From: Amoeboaphelidium protococcarum
Lineage: Eukaryota; Aphelidiomycota; Aphelidea
Length of the DNA stretch: 64,000 bases
Direction: 5' to 3'
Assembly: GCA_023515745.1 (NCBI GenBank)
Contig: JALECJ010000005.1
Location: 310,001-374,000, forward strand
A program made the translations under genes and the position numbers. Under the pieces are notes generated by a model that did not search any database, was not told where the DNA came from, and worked only from the letters and a program-made list of their open reading frames with translations. This document shows, piece after piece, positions 1 to 11,357 of this stretch. Every line of letters starts with the position of its first letter. The first letter of the stretch is position 1.

Positions 1-798
1 CACCGCCCGCTCAATGTTATCATCTGTGGGTGACTGCGGAAAATAGTAATCAAAGAAGGCACCTAAATCTCCATCAGCTCCTAGTAAAGACATTACCAGA
101 AATAGAGGCGCTGTGAGCATGTTGTTGTAGAATACAGTGTCAAAATCTTTAAATGGACTACCAGGCGCGTTTGGCTTAGTGCCTTCCATTTAAGTACTCG
201 AGCCATACTTCATGGAATATCGCATGAATAGTACAAAAGACGCGGATGAGAAGCAATTGACCAACATCCACATATAGCCAGCTATCAACTGCCTGCTATC
301 TTCACTTGTCATATCTTTATTATTATTAAACGCGCTAAAGTCAGAGTGAGCTGCGACAATAGAGGAAATCACCATCAACAGAAAGGAGCAGAGCATCAGT
401 GGGCTCACTTTACCTCCGAATAGTTTAACTTCGCCAAAAGCAACTAGTATAATAGAGAGATTCTTAAAAATCGTAAATATAGGCACGCTGAGAAATTGAA
501 GCGATTTACTGCCGGTGAACAGCATGACTCCCATGAGGACAGAGATGGGAAACCACCTGCGGACATCAACATTGTTCAGCGGTCGGTGAGGCTTTACAAG
601 CTAAATAAACACAGATAACTCCAGTAAACAGAGAGTGGTAATAGACTGCACGGAAAGCATTAGAAAAGGCATCTTGAACTGGAAAGACGATAAGACCAGC
701 TTGTTCGTCAAAGTCATGGATATCGAGGCCAAACAATAACAGAATATAGGAGGAAGCCATTATACTGAGAATTTGCTGCTTCCACTCAGTCCTTACAT
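1..798 (-). CDS. GDP-mannose transporter, N-terminal part (runs off left edge)
   Basis: Golgi nucleotide-sugar transporter of the VRG4/GONST type, which exchanges cytosolic GDP-mannose for GMP to feed lumenal mannosylation. The reading frame opens with [10 protein letters not shown] at 798 and runs without TGA to the window edge, giving about 266 residues of a family that is usually 320-380 long. Recognisable blocks are a first membrane helix region with [17 protein letters not shown], the run [16 protein letters not shown], and [15 protein letters not shown], typical of the family. TAA/TAG occur in frame as Gln (for example after GSST). The C-terminal GALNK-type substrate motif lies outside the window. 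It is divergent from the Cys-rich gene at 1591. Family call is secure; substrate is inferred from similarity. Confidence 0.9.
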
Positions 799-1590
799 TT
801 CAGTATATTTAACTTTAACGCCTTAGCTTCTCAGAAAAAACTTAATTAAGTCAAGTTTGATGATAACAATGTGCGCAAAAGGGGAACAATGACGATAAAT
901 TGAACTGGCTTTGCATTTGTTCCGATCGATAAATTGATCTGATCTCTGATTGGCCGAATTTCGTTCATTCAAGTCGTAAAGGTAGACGTAACAAGGAGTG
1001 GGTGATATCCTCTAATATTGCCCAGAGTGATGAGACATATTCTAAAATACTCTTGAGTCTTATCTGGTGTTGATATCATTAAAATCTGGCTTCCTCAAAT
1101 TTCAAATATTGATCAGATATGGGCTAATACGAGCGATCAGTTAGCATTATTCAAACAATGAACGTTGTTCTATTCTTCAAACTACTTGAACTTTCGATGT
1201 TTCTATTTTCCGACCATTCCACAGTCACGCGTTTTATTTAAATTACGCACATGACATTAAAATATTGATACCAAAATACTTACCACACAAGACGACAAGA
1301 TATTGACCACATCTTTATAAGGAGTTCTTAGCAGCAGACTTTGAGACCAAGATCGCGCGCTTCTGATTGGCTCCGATTGAAACACAATCTTGGCCGAGAT
1401 CGATTTGTGCCACGTAAGTGTGTCATGGCCAATAAGATACCCGTACTTAGATTAACAGATAACTTTACATTCGGTCATGGCCCTTCTCATTTCTTTTGTC
1501 AGCTTACAATTATCTCTTTTATTGAAAGAAACTTCTACTGAAGAATAACAACGAAAATCAACGCGTCCATAATCAAAATCAAAAATCAAA
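799..1590. promoter_or_regulatory. Divergent intergenic region with CCAAT boxes
   Basis: About 790 bp between the transporter (leftward) and the Cys-rich surface protein (rightward). No gene supported. It holds two inverted CCAAT elements (ATTGG at 949-953 and 1366-1370) and an ACGCGT at about 1228. Promoter role is inferred from position only. Confidence 0.35.
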
Positions 1591-2163
1591 ATGAAGAACA
1601 TCGTATACTTAATCTCTGCTCTGGCCTATGCTTCCATCATCTCTGCCGCTGGTGAGAATACCACTACTAGTAGTGGAGCTCTCAACACTACCGTGTCTAG
1701 TCAGTCAAACTCTGACCTCTGCAAGGCCAACATGAATCACTGTAATCTCTCTTGCGCCAATGCCACCAAGCCAACCGTGAATACCTGTGATGACAAGAGC
1801 TTGGAGTGGGATTGCCAGTGTCCATCCAACTCTTCCCAGACCTTGGTTGATGGCTCCTTCCCTGTTGCATTCTAGGCTTGTAACAAGGAGTTCAATGAAT
1901 GCTTCACCAAGTGTAACAAGGATTTCCAGTCGGCTGCTTCAGACAACACCACCTCCTTCAACGTTACTTCCTGCTCTGCTGACTGTAACAAGGATTTCAA
2001 GTGTGGCACTAAGGACGCGCCAGAAGCCTTTGGAAAGAAGGGCTCCAGCAACTCGTCTTCAAACAAGAACGACAAGAGCCGAAAAGATGCAAACAGCGCG
2101 TCTGCTTACGGTGCTTCTGCTGTCCTGTCTCTGGTTGGTGCTGCTTTCATTTGGATGCTATGA
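1591..2163 (+). CDS. Cysteine-rich secreted or GPI-anchored surface protein
   Basis: A 190-residue protein with a signal peptide (MKNIVYLISALAYASIISAA), many N-x-S/T sites, about 14 cysteines in the middle, a lysine/serine-rich linker and a hydrophobic C-terminal tail (ASAVLSLVGAAFIWML) that ends the protein, as in GPI-anchored proteins. The block TCDDKSLEWDCQCPSNSSQT resembles fungal Cys-rich surface proteins of the DUF7707 type, recalled from memory and not searched. One in-frame TAG (1873-1875) is read as Gln, and the stop is TGA at 2161. An ACGCGT lies about 30 bp upstream of the ATG. Function is unknown; a cell-surface role is inferred from the architecture. Confidence 0.75.
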
Positions 2164-3129
2164 GAATGATGAATTTAAATAAGGTTAATTTGTAGTATTG
2201 AATTTTCACATTAATCTTGATATTTTTCATCGCCATAAATGTTATTTTGACGGTTTCTGCTGCTCAAGTGTCGCGTCGCGTCTCTTTCAAGGAACGAATG
2301 AGCATTCATTCATTCAATCTTTTTTCGACAGTGTCATAACTATGGACAGATTAGCTCTCAAAACAAGAATGAGATATTGACTGCTAGCTCTAGTGGGGAC
2401 TTGCTCATATATGCTGAAAAGGTTTGGTGAATGAGTTTTCATCGTATTAATCAAAAAGAAAGTTGGCGATTTAAATGAGTAGCCACGTGAACAAAGAGTT
2501 GGTAGCTTTTCAATATGAAAGATGTCTGTTGATTCGGACAAGTGCACTTCATCGAGGAATGCGCTGTATGAGACGGCTTAAGATTAAATCTAGAATAAGG
2601 CGAGACTAATAATATGGAGTAATCTTTTGCAAATGAAGGATAACTGGGATTCCTGTGCCGATCCGTGAAGGAAAGCGGCTAATTCTACTAACATGGAGAT
2701 ATTACGGCGTCATCATATCGCCAATAAAATGAATTTCTCTTCTTCTTGATTTAGGAATTGGTCCCCTCCTCCTGATGCTTTGCTGAAGTTATTGAGCGAG
2801 TCATTGATAAAATTCAAAGTTTTATCCGGTTCCATTCTATCTCGAGAAGTCTCTGACTTTAAGTATGAACTTGAGCTAATATTCGCGTCTAATGGAGAAT
2901 CCTATGATTTATAATCAGTCACTGAGTAGACAACTTAAAAGCTAAAGTGTTAGTCATTAGTTGCCATTACAAGTTGATGAGCCGGACTTTGATGTGAAAT
3001 AGGCATAGTTCATCCTCAAAGCTGTTCAGAGTATCAGACTTACGCATGTCAGCAACGTGTTTTAAGGATGGACGCACTGTTTGCTGCATGCGAAAGCCTG
3101 ATATATTGTATGAATAGTCTTTTTTGATG
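2164..3129. other. Intergenic and decayed sequence
   Basis: No intact gene. A short frame near 2545-2660 reads like part of a transposon gag-type helix (NALYETAQDQIQNKARLIIW) before a TGA. It may be the 5' remains of the copia element whose RNase H lies just downstream, but no LTRs or protease/integrase motifs were seen. Confidence 0.3.
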
Positions 3130-3475
3130 ATTAAATTGGTGTGTTAAATTTTAAATGCGTAGATGGACGGATTAACGATTTCAATTAGTGTCTGATGCTC
3201 TTTGGTAATTCCATGTCACTTTGAATTCTGCAGAGGCTGAGTTTGTTGCCGTATCATAGGCGATCTAGAGAAGCACTTATCTGCAGCATGTGTTGCGTGA
3301 AGTCGGTTTATGTGATGGCCCGATCCAAATCATGGAAGACAATTAGTCGGCTATTGCAATTGCATCCGATCATTCTAATAATGTAAAGTCGCGTCATATA
3401 GATATCAAGTATCTCTATTGTAGAGAGAAAGTGCTGAATGGTGAAGCCAAGCTAAATTACGTTGAAATTCCAATA
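3130..3475 (+). mobile_element. Ty1/copia-type retrotransposon relic (RNase H domain)
   Basis: Reading with TAR as Gln gives the end of a copia polyprotein: LNSAEAEFVAVSQAIQRSTY, then GPIQIMEDNQSAIAIASDHS and KSRHIDIKYLYCREKV, followed by a TGA. The order E-A-E-F, EDNQSAI and RHIDIKY matches the copia RNase H module (xxAEAEYxA, EDNQSAI, KHIDIRYHF). The polyprotein is not recognisable upstream and the usual end (YVPTxxQxADxxTK) is missing, so this is a broken, non-autonomous fragment. TAG inside EDNQSAI shows the copy was read in the host code. The element is internal to a gene-poor stretch. Confidence 0.75.
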
Positions 3476-5981
3476 CCCAGTTATGTTTGAGATGGCATCA
3501 ATCTCCATGTACCCTCTGGATGTATCTTATAATGCTTGGCGTGCGATATTGCGAAAAGCACTAGACTGCCTTTTAATAGTGTTTGAGAGTACAAGCCCTC
3601 CGTCGGCGAAGTTGTGCATCCTTATTATTGGGGACCATTGAATAGTGACAGGGGTAGCGGTGATGTACCAAAATGTCGGCGTTTATAATTGCATCCCATC
3701 CAGTTCAAGGTGACTTGGTCGCTATGCTAAGTAAAGGATTGAGTGAACTAACTATGGCTGCTAAACAGTCATTATTATAGTTCATATTAAGCCACGTGGT
3801 GATCGTCGCCTTTTAGTAATGAAATGAACTATGCGCTTTCTTTGTTAATCCGGGTCTGCCAGTAAAGATTGAAGATGCCTTGCAACTTGGTCGCCACTCT
3901 CTCCATAGAATTATCCACGTAGTATAAAAACCTGCAGTAGTATAATGGAAATGTTTTGGTTGTATAGAAGCTTTCCCGGTAATTATACATCGATATCTTA
4001 GTTCTCAAGCGCGATTGCCCACAAGGTTGTCTCATTGGCTCCTAGTCTAATTAATCGATTTGATGCGTCAAAGTTAGTCTCTGTATTGATAGGATGTATT
4101 GGCCGTGGTAAATTTTTGGATTACTAAAATTATGTTGAGTTGCATGCTTGCTTGAAGAAAGCTGCCTCTTAGTCAAGTAATGATTTTGGTCAACTGAATA
4201 ATTTGATGAAACCATATATCAAGATTGCTCGACTGATAAAGAACGAATTAGAGAGCAAGGACGGCATTAATTTTGGATTTGAGAGTGTTCTTAGTAATGT
4301 GAAGAAGTTCAAGTCTTTCTGGTTTGTATTTCTGCCTCTGTTTTATAAATGCTGCGATTACCTCAACTAGTATGGATGCAAATCTTTTGTTTTGCTGCCT
4401 GTTGTGTCGAATAAATTGTCTTTGATCAGTATAACTGAGCTTAACCTTTGCTAATCTGTGATGCGTAATAAATCTTTTGCTGATAATTTTAAAAGGATTC
4501 CGAAATACAGCAAAGCGGAGTTGTTTGGTATTCGCACAGATGGCCACCAAGTTCAGTATATTTGCAAATGCAATGATGATTTCTAGGCTCGCACTATTGA
4601 GGAAGCGCGTTGCATTTTGTGGCCGTCCCGATCCCGGCCCTGGTGATCATCCGTAAGTTGAAGAGAATGGCCTTTTGGCAGATTTGGCTGTCCTAAATTA
4701 CGTCTTTGATTTATGTGAAGATGACTGGTGAGCAGATGTTGGTGGTCCAAGGCCATAATCGCGAGTAATAAGCTATCGAGCAAGTTGAGACTCTGGCTGA
4801 GGTAAATGCTTTGGATTTTGAAAAGCTGGACCTTGAGGGCTTTTAATTAATGCAACATAAGTGGTCCTCTTCAAGCATAGTATATGAGATCCTAATTTTA
4901 AAGTGGAATTTTATGGAAAGATGGAGTCCCTGTGGATGGTGGTATTCGCAATAATCTTGCAGTCTGCAGTCCGGTTGAAGATTACTAGAATTTCGACTTC
5001 AGTCAGATTCCGTTCAAAATTTATTACCGCTTTTTGTTGAGCTAGTCTTATTATCTGCAGCTGGTTGGCGGATAGCAGTTGTGTCAAGAATATCAATATG
5101 CTCTAAGCAGGCGCGTCAGTTTTCAAAGAACTTCATTATTGTCGATTTTGCATAACCGAAAATGGAGGTGAAGATGTGTTTCAATTAAATTCTTGTAAGT
5201 CTGGTATTTTATCAAGATCCTACCTCCCTGAAGCTGAGGATAGACAAGTATCTCTACTAGCAGGACGCTTTTTTGTAATACGATGAATATGTTCTAATAC
5301 TAAGAGCAAAGTTGTCATATGATTACCGGGTACTGGGAAATCATTTATTAATCAGTAAGTTAAACTGTATTTGAGGAACATTCAAAAGCATGTAATAAAT
5401 GGTGCCATAATCCGATAAGATGGCAAAAAAGATTTCAATATAGCCTGACGAATGAAACTAAAGCAGACGTGAAGGTTACTTGGTCTGTAACGGTTCTTAC
5501 ATATTTGGATAGCTCGGTGTAAATGGCAAATACGCGTTAGATACGAGGAATCGCTATAAAGTAACTAAATGAGCGTGGCGCGCTTATGCCAGAGCTTATT
5601 GCATCCACTCTTTCCCATGAGTGTATCCGTAAGGTCTTTGAGGCGTGCATCGAGAGAAGAAAAGATGTCACTCAGTTTGCATTGAAGTTTACCATTCTGA
5701 TGAGTTAAGATCTGCCAGTTTATTTTCCTTGCAAGACGGAGTTTACTCCTGCGATTCATCAGCCATATAATTGTAAGAATCATTAAGCTGACTGAAAAAA
5801 AATTACGATTAAATTTGTGAAAGTATATGTTTAAGAGTACTATTGTTCGTCTCTTGCGCTTTCTGCTGTACATTCTGCTAGCGAGCAGCGTGTTTTGCTT
5901 GACGCGCAGTGACAATCATCTTTTAATTTCTCTCTTTGATTTTTTATGAATTAGTTTTAGCGCTACTGATCAAGACGCAAA
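3476..5981. other. Decayed region with protein-like frames, origin unknown
   Basis: Long frames open only under TAR=Gln switch from one frame to another. The longest, 3945-4646 (233 codons), includes LAPSLINRFDASKLVSVLIG and AELFGIRTDGHQVQYICKCN. A second frame about 4,750-4,850 reads AIEQVETLAEVNALDFEKLD, and a third about 5,540-5,790 reads ALMPELIASTLSHECIRKVF. None was recognised. With one stop codon, open frames of this size can be chance, but the amino-acid texture and frame shifts suggest one or more broken genes or a degraded element joined to the copia relic. Confidence 0.3.
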
Positions 5982-7247
5982 ATGACGGCGGATAACACTC
6001 CTAATGCAGTGGTTTCATCAGGCTATTATAGACCGCTTATATTGCTGTGTATTGGAAGTCTATTGTTTATAATTATGCTTATGGCAAATTAGTTATATTT
6101 TGGTCCATCTTCACCCTCTGCTGCGTGGTTTAATCTAAAATTTAGTCCCAGTTTGAATACCATCAGCCGTGGTAATGGTCAAGTGAAAAAGAATGTCTCG
6201 CTCACAGATCCTGTATATGTACAATTGATGACATTTACATCTATGGGTGAGGGATATGCTCAGGTGTTTTAAAATTGTCATATTGATGGTTAGCCATTAC
6301 ATTGTGAGTATCTGAGTTAGAGTCTGAAATCAGATCCGGAGTGGCAAGAACGCGTCATAGGCAAGGTATACTATGTCGCTGGTATTGGCGACGTGGATGT
6401 TGATTACTATTCAAATACCAAGATTAAAAACAAATGGTCCGTCGGGTTTAATATGGAATCTGCCACTAATATCGAGGACACTTACAATCAGGATCTGATG
6501 AACAAATTTGACATTCGCATGACTTATCGTCTCACATCAGAAGTCCCTGCTCACTACTTCTGGAATGATTCGCGATTCTACAGAGCACCATTGAAGTCAT
6601 TCGCTTAGAAGAAGGTGGATGCTGTGGCATTTATGAATAGAAACTGTGGCTCGCATCCAAGAATCGATATAGTTCAAAAACTCATCAGCTCTGGCGTGAA
6701 GATTGATGCGATAGGTTCATGTCTGCATAATACAGATGAGTTTAACCACTTACTGGGGTAAAGCGGTGAGTCTAAAATTGAGATATTCTCCAATTACAAA
6801 GTGTGCATAGCTATGGAGAACTCGTTGAATCGCGATTATGTTACTGAAAAGCTGTGGGATGCCTTGGCAGCAGGGTGTATTCCCATCTACTTAGGAGCGC
6901 CTAATGTAATCAGGGATTTCCTACCACACCCTGACGCCATAATAGCTGCACCTCATATGAATGCTTTTGATGCTTTTTTAAGAGATCCATACGAGAATAT
7001 AACGTATGAAGCGCCGTTCCAGAAGTCGTTTGAAGATTTTGTGAAGGAAGTCTAGCTTGTGCTAAATAACGAAACTGAATACGATAGGCGCCAAAGTTGG
7101 AGATCTCTACCGCTGCGAGAGAGAAGTCTTGGGTACCAGAAACTGGTTAATCTTTCCACTTAATCGAACGAGTGTCGTCTTTGCGCTGAGCTATCTAGAC
7201 GTCGCTTATAGTCGCATATTGAGCTGTCTCAACTATAGTCATCCTGA
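5982..7247 (+). CDS. Alpha-1,3-fucosyltransferase-like, GT10 family
   Basis: A 421-residue type II membrane protein that should transfer fucose from GDP-fucose to glycans in the Golgi lumen. A short cytoplasmic tail is followed by a membrane anchor at about residues 17-35 (RPLILLCIGSLLFIIMLMA) and a lumenal catalytic domain. The family signature is clear in the C-terminal half: SVGFNMESATNIED, RMTYRLTSEVPAHYFW, AFMNRNCGSHPRIDIVQKL, then YKVCIAMENSLNRDYVTEKL and DALAAGCIPIYLGAPNV. Eleven or so in-frame TAR codons are read as Gln and the stop is TGA at 7245. The start is the first ATG ahead of the anchor. No intron is needed. Donor specificity is from the family; the acceptor is unknown. Confidence 0.9.
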
Positions 7248-7366
7248 AATCATCAATGATTCCAATATTTTGATATGAATATGCACTAATAAAATTACTT
7301 GTACAAATAAAGTTTATGCTCTATATAATTAATGTTGGATTAAATGTTCAAGCTCACGTAATGTAC

Positions 7367-7600
7367 TTCACACAAATAGATCATAGATGCTGAAGCCAGT
7401 ACCAAAAATCAATATTGGCATAGATGGTCATCTCAACCAGATATACTGAACAACGTTCCCTGTTGGGGATAGGTATCGATACGCGTCTAATTGCGGATAA
7501 GTCATGATATCCATCCAACTCTGCCGTGGGTGTTACAGCGATAAGAGATCCATAATTATAGTGCAGTTGACCGAGAACATACAGTACACTTATACTTATT
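7367..7600 (-). pseudogene. Truncated duplicate of the amino acid transporter 3' end
   Basis: This stretch repeats the last part of the transporter gene at 9331-9600 on the same strand. Shared words include GGGATAGGTATCGATAC, TCTAATTGCG and ATCCAACTCTGCCGTGGG. The copy has lost about 25 bp near the start of the block and carries scattered substitutions, and no upstream part of the gene is present. It is therefore a dead partial duplication sitting between the fucosyltransferase and the Crinkler-like gene. Confidence 0.8.
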
Positions 7601-7665
7601 GAAATCTAATCACGCGCCAAATGAAAATTTAAGATATTGATAGTTTATCTTTTTATTCGATAGCC

Positions 7666-8478
7666 TCATTTCATGTTCTTATCCATATCAGGCGACTCAG
7701 GTTCAGAGCTTGAGCTTCCGAAAAGCTCGAATTCATCCTTCACAACCAGTTCCTCATCTGTATGCACAACACCAATAATCGTCGCAATACTTTTCAACTC
7801 ATCAACATACTCGGGTGTAGTAAACTGTTTATGAGGAAGAATGATGAATGGCTTCAGTCTACTAGTCAGTGGCAATCGGGCATCGTGAATTCTTTGACTA
7901 GTATCACGATTGAGCGATTTCAATATGTCCCATTATCTAGAAGACAAAATAGACGGAAGTGGAGTGGTAGTAAACTGGATTCCATCTTCCTTCTTATAGT
8001 CCCACCACGCGACACCAGGAGCTGAATTCTCTGGTTTTCCGTATCGACCGTCTTTGGCAGCCAGTACATCGTCCATCGTGGGTTTCTTCTAAGTTTTAGG
8101 GAGATTGTAGTCAAAACCGATTTCAATTGCAAGAGCATTCAAAAACTTCCTGCACGACGCTTCCGTACTTATCCATTTGTATCTTCCCTGTTTTTTAGAA
8201 CTACCACTACGAGCAGGTGTGGGTAATTCTTCCACGGTCACAATCATTGGCTCCCACGGTATTTCTCTTAAATCTGTAACAAGAGTTTCTGGGTCGATTT
8301 CGGTGATTCCATCAGGTCTAAAGAGAGTGAGCTGAGCAATAGAGTAGGAATCCAAGCAACGCGAGAATTTGGTTTTAATAACACCCAGCAAATCAGCGAC
8401 AAAAGTGCAGCCTTAAGTAGAAACTTTACTCTTAAACGACTTGTTACCCAGCTTGAGATTAACGTAATGAAGCGCCAT
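7666..8478 (-). CDS. Crinkler-like / expanded Glomeromycota-type protein of unknown function
   Basis: A 270-residue protein starting MALHYVNLKLGNKSFKS at 8478 and ending in TGA at 7666. The first 80 residues look like a ubiquitin-like Crinkler header (KVSTQGCTFVADLLGVIK, then AQLTLFRPDGITEIDPE and MIVTVEELPTPA). They are followed by GSSKKQGRYKWISTEASCRK, VLAAKDGRYGKPE, and a C-terminal block with RIHDARLPLTSRLKPFIILP. From memory this whole arrangement resembles a large uncharacterised family in Rhizophagus-like fungi; no search was possible. There is no signal peptide. In-frame TAR codons (STQGC, KTQKK, SSRQW) are Gln. The tail is acidic and Ser-rich. A role in host interaction is inference only. 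Confidence 0.7.
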
Positions 8479-9330
8479 TTTCGAAGGTGAAGAGGTTTTT
8501 AAAATGAAAATAATGCCAATCGAAGGATGTGGCGCTCGCCCTTAAGAGACTAACCATTTTATAAGGATTGGACCTCATTCATAGGGAATAGTGAAATCAG
8601 GCCTTAAGTCATCATTTAGTACTTTGATACTAAAGCTCTGTACGGTTGGTGACGCAGTCAATTCTTTAAGACTGCCGTTTATCCGGATGTGGACGCGTCA
8701 TCTACAACTCTTCATTTTAAACCAAACCAATGAGCAGACTGTCTGTAGGCTTACAGTATATTCAGTCGGAAAACGCGCTTAAATATCCTCTTTATATCAA
8801 ATGCTCCTTATCAGTGAGCTGAATCATATCCAAAGACTCTGTGGATTCAGCTCGATACGGAAAGCGAAAGGGTGAATAATAGGAAATGCTCCTTGATAAT
8901 AGCGAAATAGATATTGATTTTAAGTTTCAAAGCACCACAACAGCAATTTTAGTTCCTCATGATTTGGTCAAACTTGAAGGTGCTACATACTCTGAGAAAA
9001 TAACATTAAATTAAAAAGTATTTCGATCAGATGTAACTTAATTCTTTCACATTGATAAGAGTTAGATCTTATTAACAATGCACTACTGTATAAGCTATAA
9101 ATTATCTCGTTGTCCCTTGCTATTAAAACACTTAACGATATGTTATTCACTCTTCCACCATGTAGACGCCGCTTATAATCTCATTTTGAATTGTCCTAAT
9201 TGTTATCAGCTTAAAATCAATAACTGTAACATCCCAAGATATATCAACTTGATAAAAATTAGCTTTATTAACGTTTATTACACTCTATACTCTTTAAAGT
9301 ACACGGAGACTCAATCTATCGAATAAAATA
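8479..9330. other. Intergenic, no supported gene
   Basis: About 850 bp. A TGA-free frame starts at 8886 and runs into the antisense of the transporter gene. It contains a Cys/Leu-rich stretch (LSRCPLLLKHLTICYS) that faintly recalls leucine-rich repeats. Because it continues antisense through a real gene, it is more likely chance. Two ACGCG words occur near 8692 and 8773. Confidence 0.3.
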
Positions 9331-11040
9331 TCATGCAAATAGATCGTAGATGCTAAAGCCGGTACCAAAAATCAATAACAAGACACCAACTGTAAAATTC
9401 GCGTAAATGGCCATCTCGACAAAGCGCTGATGCACTGTCCATCGTTCCCTATTAGGGATAGGTATCGATACACGTCTAATTGCGAATAAGTCATGATACC
9501 CATCCAACTCTGCCGTGGGAGTTACAGCGATAGGAGATCCATGATCATAATGCAGCTGACTTAAAACAAATATCCGTGGAACAGAGAATAGTACTGAGGA
9601 TGACCATGGTATGCGCACACGTAAGTACTCCACAACCACCAAGCTATAAGGCTGAGCAATTTGAACAAAAAAGTACACTGGCAAGATATACACTACTAAA
9701 CTACCAGTGAGAGATCCAAAGAAGGCAAATATCTTGTCCAAATCTGGTATGGCAACAGCAATGCCAAAAGATAATCCAAATATGAAAACAGTCTAAAATA
9801 CTCTTATAGCACTAGGCTTCTAATACCATTTACGGTTATTCGTATCAAAGACTGATGACTAGGACGCAACACCAAGTAGAGCTACTTGATCTCCCAATTG
9901 AGAATCATCGGATAGTAGCTATCCATTACTGGAAACACTAGACCTCTGCTTCTACTGAGACTGCGCCATAATACCAGACAGACAGGATCTCGCTGGATAT
10001 ATAAACGCAGGATAGGTGAGAGCTATACAGACGGCAACAAGGACTCTAGCGAATATAATCTCCACGCCACTCTAGCCATCCACCTGGGAATAACTCTCCA
10101 ATATATTGCCCTTCACCGCGTAGCCAAAATGAAGATAACCAGTTACGCTAGTAATTATATAGAGCATAGTGGTTAGTATAGACGAGAAGTATGTCAAAGT
10201 ATGTTGACGATAATGTGTTGGATTCTCCAAATCACTGGTCGCCTCAACCACAATGGAGTGATTAATAAACGCCATACCGATAGTGCTGAATGCAGCCAAT
10301 ATTGACCACGGCGCCTCGGTATTTACCCACAATCTAACTGAAGGAGCGATCCATTACGGATTAGAGAGATCAATGAAATACGTGATGGGGATGAGACTGA
10401 TGGCGTATAACATAGACACCAGAGCCAGAATGGCGAGATAGGATATGAATTTCAGAGACTTGAAAGAGAGTGGAAACATGACGACAATTCCGATAAAGGC
10501 CATGATGAAAGTTTTACTCAAATACCACTGCTATAACTACTACTCTCCAAATATATCTTCTGCAGTGGTACGCAAATACGAGCCTATAATAGAAAAGTAC
10601 GCAGATAAAGGACCGAGAAGCATCAAGAACAAGGCCATTGAGGCTATACGTTTACCGCGATCACCATCCGCAGCCTCGGCAATCTCTATAAAAGTCCTCT
10701 TCTTGGTGAGTATTTTACTTACAGTCAGAAAGTACAAGCCAAACCAACTGAGACATCCAATCAATGATATCAGCGCTACCCCCAACACAAGACCACACTG
10801 ATGTAATACGTACGGTAATGCTAGTGTACCCGCTCCTATACAAGTATTTGTCAAATTAAACAGACTAGCGGTCCATGAAACTCCATTACTACTACCACCA
10901 CCCTCTTGACACATGTCGCCAATGTTACCCTCGACTGAAAGCACAGTATCACTGCCACTACTATTAAAGAGGTCAGCTTACACGGTACGATTTCTAATTT
11001 CCAACTTGGGCAATTTCAAATTCGTCTTATTATCGCTCAT
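9331..11040 (-). CDS. Amino acid transporter, AAAP/SLC38-like
   Basis: A 569-residue, single-exon membrane transporter. An N-terminal cytosolic region of about 65 residues precedes the family signature SLFNLTNTCIGAGTLALPYV, followed by about ten further hydrophobic helices (for example VLGVALISLIGCLSWFGLYF and FIGIVVMFPLSFKSLKFISY) and the mid-protein APWSILAAFSTIGMAFINHS. A Gln/Ser-rich loop (GIMAQSQQKQRSSVSSNGQL) is built mainly with TAR codons. The family moves neutral amino acids with H+ or Na+ at vacuolar or plasma membranes; the substrate here is not determined. The protein ends after NFTVGVLLLIFGTGFSIYDL with TGA at 9331. The gene is divergent from the Gln-rich gene at 11358, and its 3' end was copied to 7367-7600. 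Confidence 0.9.
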
Positions 11041-11357
11041 AATGATACTTTGTCGCACAGCGACTGATTAAATATAACTTGATAGATTTACAAGAACAAC
11101 ACTAACAGAGCAGCGATAGTAATAACAACGATCTAATCTAATTAATCTACGGTACAATCTCTCTCCCGGTCCAATCAGTGATGATCCCAACAAAGTTACG
11201 GCGGTTGTATTTTCACACCAAAAATCACATGAGAAACAAAATTCCTTAAAGCGGCACAGCCGAGCGCAGTTTTTTTCATTCGGATCAACGCGCTAAAACA
11301 AACACTACGATATAATTATAGCCGCTGAAACAATAATAATCTACTGCTGTAAAAGAA
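11041..11357. promoter_or_regulatory. Divergent promoter region
   Basis: 317 bp between two divergent starts (transporter at 11040, Gln-rich gene at 11358). No gene seen. It contains an inverted CCAAT-like ATCC/CCAATC (11171) and AT-rich stretches. Promoter function is inferred from geometry. Confidence 0.3.

Noticed and set aside
566-760. 64-residue frame on the minus strand near the GDP-mannose transporter start
   Set aside because: The correct frame in the same place reads [20 protein letters not shown] and joins the rest of the transporter without a break.
8886-9500. Open frame with an LRR-like Cys/Leu stretch
   Set aside because: It continues antisense through the transporter gene without a stop, which is expected when only TGA terminates.
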